A DNA stretch of 29,087 nt from the IMG/VR virus record IMGVR_UViG_3300020205_000009, positions 1 to 29,087 of that record; one strand, given 5' to 3'. The DNA is from a virus. The notes beneath the pieces were generated by a model that saw only the letters and a program-made list of their open reading frames with translations, was not told where the DNA came from and did no database searches. The translations under genes and the position numbers were made by a program. Below, piece by piece: positions 8,091 to 14,017 of this stretch. Positions within the stretch are counted from its first letter, which is position 1, and every line of letters starts with the position of its first letter.

Positions 8091-8334
8091 AGTATGTCAG
8101 ATACGATGCCTTGAGTTCTGGTCCTGGTTCCATCATAGTGTCACAATCCATGAAACGGACCACGCATTGTGACACTTGATAATCTGGTATGTATCTAATC
8201 AATTCATTTTCTTTCACAATCATTGGAGACTTGAGCAGAAGATCTGGATTACCTAATTCGATATCTTCCAGTTCTTCTGTCTCAGCTATAATCCAATCAC
8301 TCCTCAGTTTCAATAGCAGTATCATTTGGTTCAT
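8011..8334 (-). CDS. LSm-like small protein (copy C)
   Basis: A protein of up to 107 residues; ATGs at 8334 and 8325 are both possible and neither has a good ribosome-binding site. The N-terminal half (LLLKLRSDWIIAETEEL, later LLLKSPMIV) matches the pattern of the neighbouring gene at 8297-8668 and of the gene at 21144-21581: a KL-x(S/T)G-like strand, then a strand ending in (N/D/S)P-[MF]-I. That layout suggests an Sm-like beta barrel. The last ~27 codons overlap the gp43 start in another frame and encode a Gly/Ser/Glu-rich tail, probably unstructured. A run of seven C on the plus strand (8015-8021) falls in this overlap, so a length error there would change the tail. Confidence 0.65.
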   Translation of the reverse strand: MNQMILLLKLRSDWIIAETEELEDIELGNPDLLLKSPMIVKENELIRYIPDYQVSQCVVRFMDCDTMMEPGPELKASYLTYYEVLHEDRTSGESPAGGGVSGGEEDY

Positions 8335-8668
8335 TTACGGGGATATCATCAACGATGTCTATAGAATTAAAGTATTCAACCTTATCAGCAAAGGCACTAT
8401 CCAGATTAGGGTCAGGAGCAGATACCGCAACGACCGCATCATATGAAACACGGAAAACTCGTTCCAATGTAAATGGATTCCATCGAGCAAATTTCACTCG
8501 ATTACGATCATCTGGATTCTCAGCTTCTGGATTTTCATGTAGTTCCAGAATAAATGGATCTTTCAACTGAAGACCAACTCCTCTCTTATCTTCTTGTTCC
8601 CCTTGGAATATTTCATTGACTTCACAAATAATGTTCTGTCCTGTTTTTAACGTAACGATGGATGCCAT
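8297..8668 (-). CDS. LSm-like small protein (copy B)
   Basis: A 123-residue protein. I chose the ATG at 8668, which follows GAGG about ten bases upstream, over an earlier in-frame codon lying in the promoter region. It begins MASIVTLKTGQNIICEV and continues to LQLKDPFILEL, the same pattern as copies A (21144-21581) and C (8011-8334). Its second half (VSYDAVVAVSAP, then FADKVEYFNS) aligns with copy A (MDKIITLSELEDNIKEFYIN). The tail is acidic. It is the first gene after a near-consensus sigma70 promoter and leads the gp43 operon. The fold suggests RNA binding, but this is inferred only from the barrel-like pattern. Confidence 0.78.
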   Translation of the reverse strand: MASIVTLKTGQNIICEVNEIFQGEQEDKRGVGLQLKDPFILELHENPEAENPDDRNRVKFARWNPFTLERVFRVSYDAVVAVSAPDPNLDSAFADKVEYFNSIDIVDDIPVNEPNDTAIETEE

Positions 8669-8691
8669 AATAGTATTCAAACCTCTTAGAT

Positions 8692-8720
8692 AGTATAGCA
8701 AAAAAAGATGGGGGCGTCAA
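8692..8720 (-). promoter_or_regulatory. Sigma70-type promoter (TTGACG-N17-TATACT)
   Basis: On the minus strand TTGACG (8720-8715) and TATACT (8697-8692) are separated by exactly 17 bases, five of six and five of six matches to consensus. The expected start is near 8685, a few bases before the GAGG of the gene at 8668. The -35 hexamer sits in the loop and first base of the hsp20 terminator hairpin. This is probably the host-polymerase (early) promoter of the LSm-gp43-UvsX-gp41-MazG operon. Confidence 0.75.
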
Positions 8721-8726
8721 GCCCCC
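8700..8726 (-). terminator. Intrinsic terminator after hsp20
   Basis: The minus strand reads GGGGGC-TTGAC-GCCCCC (8726-8710), a perfect 6-bp GC stem with a five-base loop, then ATC and seven T (8706-8700). It lies ten bases beyond the hsp20 stop codon and separates hsp20 from the polymerase operon. Confidence 0.92.
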
Positions 8727-8735
8727 TTGTGATAT

Positions 8736-9173
8736 TTAGAACCAGTCTTTACGCTTGTGAGATTCTGGAACTACTTTTCCTATGATAATAGTTAAGAGCC
8801 CATCCTCAAATTCAACTGATCTAATTTCCGTTTCATCTGATAGGGTCCAAGATCTGTTGAAAGATCGTTGAGCCACTCCTCTGTAGATATATTCGGTTCC
8901 GGTTTCTCTATCTTCTTTTTGTCCTTCGACAAATAGTTTCCCGTCCTGTGTGTAAACATAAACTTCTTTTTTCTTGAAACCGGACAACGCAATTTCAAGT
9001 TTAGATTCTACATTACTAACTTGAATTAGATTATACGGCGGATAGTTTGTTGTTGTTTCATGTAAAGTAAATAGTCGATCAAAGTATTCTTCTAGTCCGA
9101 TACTATTTTTTGTGATCTTTTCCATCAGAGTGGAAATATCAGCTGCGTTATAGCGTGTCATTCGATTAGTCAT
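8736..9173 (-). CDS. hsp20: Hsp20 small heat shock protein
   Basis: A 145-residue alpha-crystallin-type chaperone that would hold unfolding proteins in the cytoplasm during infection. The alpha-crystallin domain covers about 43-135 and ends with the family signature VEFEDGLLTI (A-x-x-x-n-G-x-L type). The C-terminus is KRKDWF, with no clear IxI/V oligomerisation motif. The start at 9173 is fixed by AAGGAGA four to five bases upstream. It is a single-gene transcript: a 160-base leader region precedes it and a strong terminator follows. T4-like cyanophages commonly carry such a gene next to the replication genes. The leader can fold over the ribosome-binding site (see the separate entry). Confidence 0.93.
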   Translation of the reverse strand: MTNRMTRYNAADISTLMEKITKNSIGLEEYFDRLFTLHETTTNYPPYNLIQVSNVESKLEIALSGFKKKEVYVYTQDGKLFVEGQKEDRETGTEYIYRGVAQRSFNRSWTLSDETEIRSVEFEDGLLTIIIGKVVPESHKRKDWF

Positions 9174-9179
9174 TTTGTC

Positions 9180-9256
9180 TCCTTAATAAGCGAGTGTGTG
9201 AAATTAGGATCCATAAGGCATCCGTAGTGTATGGGAGGCATGAGCCACTTACCCAT
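9180..9256 (-). promoter_or_regulatory. Foldable hsp20 leader, possible RNA thermometer
   Basis: Two hairpins are visible in the minus-strand leader. The first (9256-9231) pairs ATGGG with CCCAT and GGC with GCC across a TCAT loop, with an asymmetric internal loop. The second (9209-9180) pairs TCCTAAT with ATTAAGGA, with one bulged A and a 15-base loop, and so covers most of the AAGGAGA ribosome-binding site (9184-9178). A weak AU-rich stem with a bulge masking the SD is the layout of heat-shock RNA thermometers. The stem is short (7 pairs), so chance complementarity cannot be excluded. Confidence 0.35.
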
Positions 9257-9263
9257 CACTATT

Positions 9264-9292
9264 AATTTAGCACACTTTTCAAATTTTCACAA
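9264..9292 (-). promoter_or_regulatory. Candidate sigma70-type promoter for hsp20
   Basis: TTGTGA (9292-9287) and TAAATT (9269-9264) are 17 bases apart in the gap between regA and hsp20. The match is moderate (about four of six in each box). The predicted start near 9257 would place both leader hairpins in the transcript. No better candidate is visible in this 160-base gap. Confidence 0.35.
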
Positions 9293-9333
9293 TCACCAGA
9301 AATTACGGATTACTGAAAAAGTCAGTTCGGTTC

Positions 9334-9756
9334 TCACTTCTTGCGTCCAATATTATATTTACTTTCCAAAGTCCATTCATCTTTCTCCTTAAAGGCAAGG
9401 ACTTTAATTTGATTGAGTGGAGCAAGATCTTCGATAGACTCTTCCTTAACCACACTAATCAAACCCCAGTCAGATAAGAGTTTAGCAATACGATTTCTAC
9501 GTTGAACATCATTGAGAGAAAGATTTGTTTTCTTTCCATCAAGAGCAAAGAGTTCTTTGAAATGAACAATGTAGTATCTTCCTTGCTTATGTAGAATATG
9601 ACAAGATTGATATAGTTTCCTTTCCTTACGGGAGGCTACGCCAATTCGCGTAAGTGTTTCCCTCACTTTAAGAAAATCATCTGGTTCGGTAAGAATAACT
9701 TCTACCATATCAGATGGTTCCCATTTCACTTCAATTTCAGTAACTTCAGTAGTCAT
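9334..9756 (-). CDS. regA: RegA translational repressor
   Basis: A 140-residue protein (T4 RegA: 122) that binds initiation regions of early mRNAs and blocks ribosome loading. The family core GRYYIVHFKELFALDGK (from about residue 59) is clearly present, with the basic patch ASRKERKLYQ before it and QRRNRIAKLLSDWGLI after it. It overlaps gp62 by ATGA (9753-9756), as in the T4 44-62-regA order. In T4, RegA also represses clamp-loader genes and its own synthesis; the same may hold here, but its target sites cannot be recognised by eye. It is the last gene of the long operon that starts upstream of the clamp. Confidence 0.95.
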   Translation of the reverse strand: MTTEVTEIEVKWEPSDMVEVILTEPDDFLKVRETLTRIGVASRKERKLYQSCHILHKQGRYYIVHFKELFALDGKKTNLSLNDVQRRNRIAKLLSDWGLISVVKEESIEDLAPLNQIKVLAFKEKDEWTLESKYNIGRKK

Positions 9757-10139
9757 TTCATTCCACCTTTATACAATGTTTTTCTTATCTTATCTAGTTG
9801 ATCTACTGTGAGAATTTTTAGTGCGTCAATTGCCTTATCGTCATTATAACCATAATACTCTTTGACTAACTCAAGATGCTCAAGAGATTGTTTTTTTAAC
9901 CATGGAGAAAATCTTTTCCTTGGTTTCAAAGTATTTATAAGAAAGTCGTATTGTAATTTCTTGGGGAGTTGATGATTCCTATTCATTTCATTCGCATACA
10001 TCACTGCGTCCATATGCCCAGACAAACATTTATTAATAATATAAGGAGGATAGGCACTGATAGCTTCAGTGTCACCCTCCAGTATATCCTTTTTAGATTG
10101 GTTGATTGAATAGAGATAATCTTTTAATTCAGGTTTCAT
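9753..10139 (-). CDS. 62: gp62 clamp loader small subunit
   Basis: A 128-residue protein, shorter than T4 gp62 (187), recognised mainly by position directly upstream of regA and by the typical cyanophage gp62 features: an N-terminal MKPELKDYLYSINQSK, YPPYIINKCLSGHMDAVMYANEMN and a basic PRKRFSPWLKK segment. It forms the 4:1 clamp loader with gp44, which opens the gp45 ring. It overlaps its neighbours on both sides by ATGA (10136-10139 and 9753-9756). In T4 it follows gene 44 directly; here four genes separate the two subunits. Confidence 0.9.
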   Translation of the reverse strand: MKPELKDYLYSINQSKKDILEGDTEAISAYPPYIINKCLSGHMDAVMYANEMNRNHQLPKKLQYDFLINTLKPRKRFSPWLKKQSLEHLELVKEYYGYNDDKAIDALKILTVDQLDKIRKTLYKGGMK

Positions 10140-10279
10140 TTCATAAGTCCAGTTACACCAACAACTTTGGCAGTAGGATTACGGGCGAGTGCCGTCTGCC
10201 GAGCATCCTGATAGTTTGCCGCTTCAACAATCTCGTCAAAGACTTTACCGGCAACATAGAGTTGAACTTTAATTTTCAT
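10136..10279 (-). CDS. Small conserved hypothetical protein (47 aa)
   Basis: Starting at the ATG at 10279 gives 47 residues beginning MKIKVQLYVAGKVFDEIV and ending KVVGVTGLMK. The upstream in-frame extension overlaps the methylase more deeply and looks non-coding. It starts just before the Dam stop (10269) and ends in an ATGA overlap with gp62. The alternating pattern with a central helix (NYQDARQTALARNP) suggests a compact alpha/beta fold. I recall similar small proteins next to gp62 in other T4-like cyanophages; no function is known to me. Confidence 0.75.
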   Translation of the reverse strand: MKIKVQLYVAGKVFDEIVEAANYQDARQTALARNPTAKVVGVTGLMK

Positions 10280-11117
10280 AATTAATAAGGACGAGTTCCT
10301 TTCGTTGTGCTTGATCCATTGTATACGATCCAGTGGACCGCATGGTGTAGGTGTGTGCAAATTCAGCATCTGTCCACCCCTGGTCCAGAAAGCGTCCCTT
10401 GACCTCGTTTGACGAATTGTAACTAATACACATTGGCATATTCATGTTCTGCTTACAATCTACACAGAACTTTTCGTGATCAAATCCTTTATGCATTGAT
10501 CCTTTTTTGCCATAAAGATTATCTTTGATGTCGTAGGGTGGATCCAGATACATAAACGCTTTACTATCACAATCCATAAGAAACTCGTATGGACTATTGG
10601 TAATACGCCATTTCTGTATCAACTTGCTGTATTCAGGAAGTCTTTGAATGCCAGTCAAAGAGAAATTACTTACACTTGCCTGCTCAGAGAAAGAAGAAGA
10701 TTCCGTGAGTCCAGAGAAAGAACATTTGTTCACGATATAGAAACGAACAGCTCTCTCAAACTGACCTGTGTTGGGTTCATTCAAAATTTGCCGAGAGATC
10801 TTAAACAACTCTCTAGCAGATTCTGGATTGGGAGCATTGTTTTTAAAGTGCTCAAGGTGGATCGCTAGGTCATCGCCAAACTGCTGGAGGATCACCCAGA
10901 AGTCATAGAGAGGACCATAAAGGTCATTAACCCACACAGGCAGGTCAGGGTATCGCTTAGAGACCTCTAGGGCAACGCTACCGCCGCCTAGGAAGGGTTC
11001 CCGATACTCGCGATACCCACTTAGGTCAGGGAAGAAACGAAAGAGACTAGGGAGCGCCCTAGACTTCCCTCCAGGATATCGAAGCGGGGTCTTCAATGAT
11101 TTAGTAGTCTTGAGCAT
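10269..11117 (-). CDS. dam: DNA adenine N6-methyltransferase (Dam, D12 class)
   Basis: A 282-residue enzyme transferring methyl groups from S-adenosylmethionine to adenine N6 in DNA. The N-terminal LRYPGGKS (12-19) and PFLGGGSVALE (41-51, SAM-binding FxGxG) plus LDPPYD (DPPY 192-195, catalytic) are in the order of the D12/Dam class. T4 Dam recognises GATC, but the target here is unknown. There is no restriction partner in the window, so protection from host nucleases or marking of phage DNA is more likely than a restriction system. It is embedded between clamp-loader genes gp44 and gp62 and overlaps its neighbours on both sides. The start at 11117 lacks a strong ribosome-binding site. Confidence 0.93.
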   Translation of the reverse strand: MLKTTKSLKTPLRYPGGKSRALPSLFRFFPDLSGYREYREPFLGGGSVALEVSKRYPDLPVWVNDLYGPLYDFWVILQQFGDDLAIHLEHFKNNAPNPESARELFKISRQILNEPNTGQFERAVRFYIVNKCSFSGLTESSSFSEQASVSNFSLTGIQRLPEYSKLIQKWRITNSPYEFLMDCDSKAFMYLDPPYDIKDNLYGKKGSMHKGFDHEKFCVDCKQNMNMPMCISYNSSNEVKGRFLDQGWTDAEFAHTYTMRSTGSYTMDQAQRKELVLINYEN

Positions 11118-11259
11118 GGTACTTTAAGTATTCACGAAAGGTCATTTTCATTTCTTTCTGCGTCATGCCACAATGGGCGGCGGCAGCAGGTAGGTTCATT
11201 GTAGCACGAAAGAGTGCTTCATTTGCTGTTTCAACATTTTCTGGTGTAGTTTTATTCAT
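11101..11259 (-). CDS. Small hypothetical protein (52 aa)
   Basis: The ATG at 11259 gives 52 residues starting MNKTTPENVETANEAL; an earlier in-frame codon at 11283 would overlap the preceding gene more. The sequence is largely helical, with NLPAAAAHCGMTQKEMKMTFREYLK looking like a helix-turn-helix-type arrangement, which would suit DNA binding but is not proof. It overlaps the upstream small gene by eight bases and the methylase start by 17 bases, so the whole series is probably translated by coupled re-initiation. Confidence 0.6.
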   Translation of the reverse strand: MNKTTPENVETANEALFRATMNLPAAAAHCGMTQKEMKMTFREYLKYHAQDY

Positions 11260-11440
11260 CGTCAACCATTTCAAAGGATTCAAATTGATCTGAACTTACT
11301 TCGTGTTTTCCATCAATGAGATACCAATGATGTCCAGCACGTACACCTAAGTATTTCATTTGTCCATCACCAAATTCATTCTCTCGCATTGCTGCTTGAA
11401 TTTGTAAATGGATTAGATGTTCTTTACTAGGGACTTTCAT
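11252..11440 (-). CDS. Small hypothetical protein (62 aa)
   Basis: A 62-residue protein whose ATG overlaps the gp44 stop as ATGA (11437-11440). It has a helical first half (PSKEHLIHLQIQAAMREN) and a beta-type second half (YLGVRAGHHWYLIDGKHEV), ending in an acidic FEMVDDE. It is not a family I recognise. The tight coupling to the clamp loader and the intact frame support coding. Confidence 0.65.
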   Translation of the reverse strand: MKVPSKEHLIHLQIQAAMRENEFGDGQMKYLGVRAGHHWYLIDGKHEVSSDQFESFEMVDDE

Positions 11441-12378
11441 TTGAATTCACAACTCATCATAATTTCAGTAAGGAATGCTAATGTATTAATCTCTTGATCA
11501 GCAACCTGTGGAACATAAGTCTGATACTTAGCACAGATAAGAACAAGTTCAGGAATATATTTTTTCACAATATAGCCATCAGAACAATTGTAAATCTTAC
11601 TGATCAATGTAGTGGGATCATTGTTGAGATTATCCACTACCCACTTTCGCACAGAAGAATATTCTTTATTCTTCATAGAAGCAAAGAGAGATTCTGTGCG
11701 TAGTTCTGGTGATAGAGCAAGGGCATCAGGACCGATAGATCCATTAGAAGAAAGTGCTTGAATCTCATTGATCAATCTACGCCAGTCAGGATAATACTTC
11801 TGAAGTAGTTTAGCAATGACACGATCATCATGTTCAATCTGTTCATGAACAAGAATTGTCTTGAGTCGCTTCAAGAATTGAAGTTGAATATCTTTTTTGT
11901 CTTCCTCAGCAACTTTAAATTGAATTACTGAACATCGCGAGTGGAGGGGTTCAATAATTTTGTTGATGAAGTTACAAGTAAAGATGAATCTACAATTACT
12001 ATGAAACTCTTCCACAGCATTGCGAAGAGACAATTGGACATCATTGGTGGTGTTGTCTGCCTCGTCAATAATGACGACTTTATGCTTAGCTCCCGAGGTT
12101 AAGGAGACAGTTGTGGCGAATTGCCTTACCTTGTTTCGGATGGTGTCTAGGAACCTACCCTCATCAGAACCATTGATCACAATGTAGGAAGCACCAAGTT
12201 GTTCACACAATGCTTTCGCAATTGTGGTCTTTCCTACACCAGCAGTGCCAGACAAAAGAAGATTGGGAATCTCACCCTGATCGAGAAGTCCATTGAAGAC
12301 ACTCTTAATACTTCCTGGAAGAATACAATCTTCCACAGTATTGGGACGATATTTCTCAACCCATAAAAAATCACTCAT
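11437..12378 (-). CDS. 44: gp44 clamp loader ATPase (RFC-like)
   Basis: A 313-residue AAA+ ATPase (T4: 319) that with gp62 loads the gp45 clamp onto DNA. The RFC-family N-terminus FLWVEKYRP is at 4-12, Walker A GTAGVGKTT at 44-52, Walker B/DEAD box IIDEAD at 103-108, sensor 1 in FIFTCNF (131-137) and the arginine finger SRC at 147-149. The C-terminal third is the helical collar. It starts two bases after the stop of the conserved phage protein downstream of gp45 and its end overlaps the next small gene. Confidence 0.96.
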   Translation of the reverse strand: MSDFLWVEKYRPNTVEDCILPGSIKSVFNGLLDQGEIPNLLLSGTAGVGKTTIAKALCEQLGASYIVINGSDEGRFLDTIRNKVRQFATTVSLTSGAKHKVVIIDEADNTTNDVQLSLRNAVEEFHSNCRFIFTCNFINKIIEPLHSRCSVIQFKVAEEDKKDIQLQFLKRLKTILVHEQIEHDDRVIAKLLQKYYPDWRRLINEIQALSSNGSIGPDALALSPELRTESLFASMKNKEYSSVRKWVVDNLNNDPTTLISKIYNCSDGYIVKKYIPELVLICAKYQTYVPQVADQEINTLAFLTEIMMSCEFK

Positions 12379-12380
12379 AA

Positions 12381-12890
12381 TTAAATCCAGTCAGGTTTAC
12401 GTTGCGGCATACGCAGATAATTAGATGTAACCCAAGGTTTGGATGCGATATAGATCTTGTAAGCAGTAAAAGTGTCAATGCTTTCGTCAAACTTATACTC
12501 ATCAGGCATTGCCCTCGCAAATGGCGTTACGTTATTTAACTTACCTTTAGGAAACAAATAATATGCTTGTAGCAGTGTATTGTAGCAGCTATGCGTTTTG
12601 CCATAGCGTACAGAATATTCGTCACACAGATTCATCCCCCACTTGATTAACCAATAGGCATTGTCCACTGATTCTGCTGTCCATTTTGTACATGGATGAT
12701 TGCGGAAAGCACCTTTCGCTGTCTTATAGGGCGTCCCGTCTGTTTTATCCAGAGTTCCGTAAGAATGATACCAAGAAGAAGCAACGATGCTGAGCATCTG
12801 ACAGCATTCCAATGGCATCTTGACAATATGCTTATCGGGAAGACAGATGGCACTTTCAGCAGGAAATGGATGTGTAACGAAGATGTTCAT
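12381..12890 (-). CDS. Conserved phage protein of unknown function between clamp and clamp loader
   Basis: A 169-residue protein starting MNIFVTHPFPAESAICLPDKHIVKM in part, with LECCQMLSIVASSWYH following. The DKH-V-KM...QML pattern recurs in a family of uncharacterised phage proteins that I have seen loosely annotated as pyrimidine-dimer glycosylase-like. The DKH could parallel the ADQH of T4 endonuclease V (DenV), but overall similarity is not visible to me. It is rich in Trp, Tyr, His and Cys (CCQML, CTKW, CDEY, HSCYN), so metal binding is conceivable. Its ATG overlaps the gp45 stop (12887-12890), and it is co-transcribed with gp45 and gp44, suggesting a DNA-related job. Confidence 0.8.
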   Translation of the reverse strand: MNIFVTHPFPAESAICLPDKHIVKMPLECCQMLSIVASSWYHSYGTLDKTDGTPYKTAKGAFRNHPCTKWTAESVDNAYWLIKWGMNLCDEYSVRYGKTHSCYNTLLQAYYLFPKGKLNNVTPFARAMPDEYKFDESIDTFTAYKIYIASKPWVTSNYLRMPQRKPDWI

Positions 12891-13552
12891 TGTTCAAGAG
12901 CTATGTAGTAAACGAGATCTAGATTCTTACTCTTCCATTCAGAAATGCCGACAGAGGCAACACTTGTGGAATAGTCGCCAGGAAGCAGAACGAGATTATC
13001 GACCTTCATATTAACAGAGAACTCTCCGGTAAAGTCACCTTGAAATGATTGTTCATAGGTGTTGCTTGTATCATCTTCAAGGTCACAGACTGTAGCAACA
13101 ACCTTACCTTCTTGAATCGCAATCGTCATGTCTTCAAGACTGAAGATGTTTGCTGCTTTCTTGAGTGACTTGATATCATTCTCAGCAACATCAAATTGGA
13201 TATCGAATCCAGGAATCTTAACATCACGATTAGGTGCTGCCTTTAAAGTGATCTCAGGATTGCTGAAGTAATACTTAGAATACTTAGAACCACTACGAAT
13301 AGTTACATAGTTGTCATTAGCAAAATCCAAAGTAGGATCTTCAAATAGAGAAATCACATTCAAAAAATTACTCAAATCATAGATAGCAAAGTCCTTAGGA
13401 AACTCTTCAGCACAAACATACTTAGAAAGAATGTGTTCAGCATTACTGATAGTCCTAAGTTGACTACCGGCGGATACAACAATAGATGGATTGATTGCCG
13501 AATAGTTTGCGAGAATATCTAGTGTATCTTTACTCAGTTTTACTTTACTCAT
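12887..13552 (-). CDS. 45: gp45 DNA polymerase sliding clamp
   Basis: A 221-residue clamp subunit (T4: 228) that forms a trimeric ring tethering gp43, and in T4 also activates late transcription together with gp55 and gp33. It starts MSKVKLSKDTLDILANYS at the ATG at 13552, with GGGG just upstream; an earlier in-frame codon would overlap the previous gene too deeply. It has the two-domain PCNA-like beta pattern, with AIYDLSNFLNVISLFEDP and ITLKAAPNRDVKIPGFD characteristic of gp45. It overlaps the stop of the DUF3310-like gene by eight bases, and its own stop overlaps the next start. Confidence 0.95.
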   Translation of the reverse strand: MSKVKLSKDTLDILANYSAINPSIVVSAGSQLRTISNAEHILSKYVCAEEFPKDFAIYDLSNFLNVISLFEDPTLDFANDNYVTIRSGSKYSKYYFSNPEITLKAAPNRDVKIPGFDIQFDVAENDIKSLKKAANIFSLEDMTIAIQEGKVVATVCDLEDDTSNTYEQSFQGDFTGEFSVNMKVDNLVLLPGDYSTSVASVGISEWKSKNLDLVYYIALEQ

Positions 13553-13859
13553 ATACCCCGTTACGAAGATCTGACATGGTAGCAATTTTATGCTCGTTTA
13601 ACTTTAGTTCTTTCTGATCTAACCAATAGATCAACAGGAAAGCATAATGAATGACTTTGAACAAATCCCTGCGCCACTGACCTTTGCTAGGGCGATCAAT
13701 ATACTTTTGAATATTACCAGCAATGAATCCTTCGCGCCATGATGGGCGAATCTTCTCAATGGTCTGAAGACCATCTTCATCACTATAATGTTGTTGGTAT
13801 GTGGAAGTCACATATGCTTCATACTCCCTCAGGAGTTCATCTTCATTAAACTTAAACAT
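13545..13859 (-). CDS. DUF3310-like protein
   Basis: A 104-residue protein. The ATG at 13859 is preferred because it has a strong GGGAGAA ribosome-binding site five to six bases upstream and overlaps the previous stop as TGATG. The segment WREGFIAGNIQKYIDRPSKG followed by DLFKVIHYAFLLI matches the DUF3310 pattern (G-x-x-x-GN-x-x-KY-x-x-R...K...DL-x-K), a small helical family common in phages and sometimes annotated as a nucleotide kinase without proof. The N-terminus is acidic and aromatic. Its place directly ahead of the sliding clamp suggests early expression. Enzymatic function is unknown. Confidence 0.75.
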   Translation of the reverse strand: MFKFNEDELLREYEAYVTSTYQQHYSDEDGLQTIEKIRPSWREGFIAGNIQKYIDRPSKGQWRRDLFKVIHYAFLLIYWLDQKELKLNEHKIATMSDLRNGVYE

Positions 13860-14017
13860 CAATTCTCCCATAAAAATCTCACATCTGTATAATAGCACTC
13901 TTTGATCTGTCCGTCAAGGTTTTGAACTTTGATGCGAGTGCCGACATCAATAATCTTAACAGCATGGCCGTCCAGAAGGACGGCAACTTTCCCAATTAAA
14001 TCTTTAGTAAGAAGCAT
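13859..14017 (-). CDS. Small hypothetical protein (52 aa)
   Basis: From the ATG at 14017 the product has 52 residues, overlapping the AAA+ ATPase stop by 14 bases and the DUF3310-like start by one base. It begins MLLTKDLIGKVAVLLDGHAV, followed by KIIDVGTRIKVQNLDG, an alternating strand pattern with Gly/Asp turns that suggests a small SH3- or KOW-like barrel. I do not recognise a family. The earlier in-frame codon at 14056 would give an N-terminus made of unlikely hydrophobic sequence inside the ATPase gene. Confidence 0.6.
   Translation of the reverse strand: MLLTKDLIGKVAVLLDGHAVKIIDVGTRIKVQNLDGQIKECYYTDVRFLWEN

Noticed and set aside
8092-8104. GTAT-CTGAC-ATAC hairpin just before the gp43 ATG, possible autoregulatory operator like that of T4 gene 43
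   Set aside because: Only four AU-rich pairs, and it does not match the T4 operator in size or loop; too weak to support.
9932-9939. Perfect T4 late consensus TATAAATA on the minus strand inside gp62
   Set aside because: It lies in the middle of a coding region, 176 bases before regA. One or two such words are expected by chance in a window of this size and AT content.
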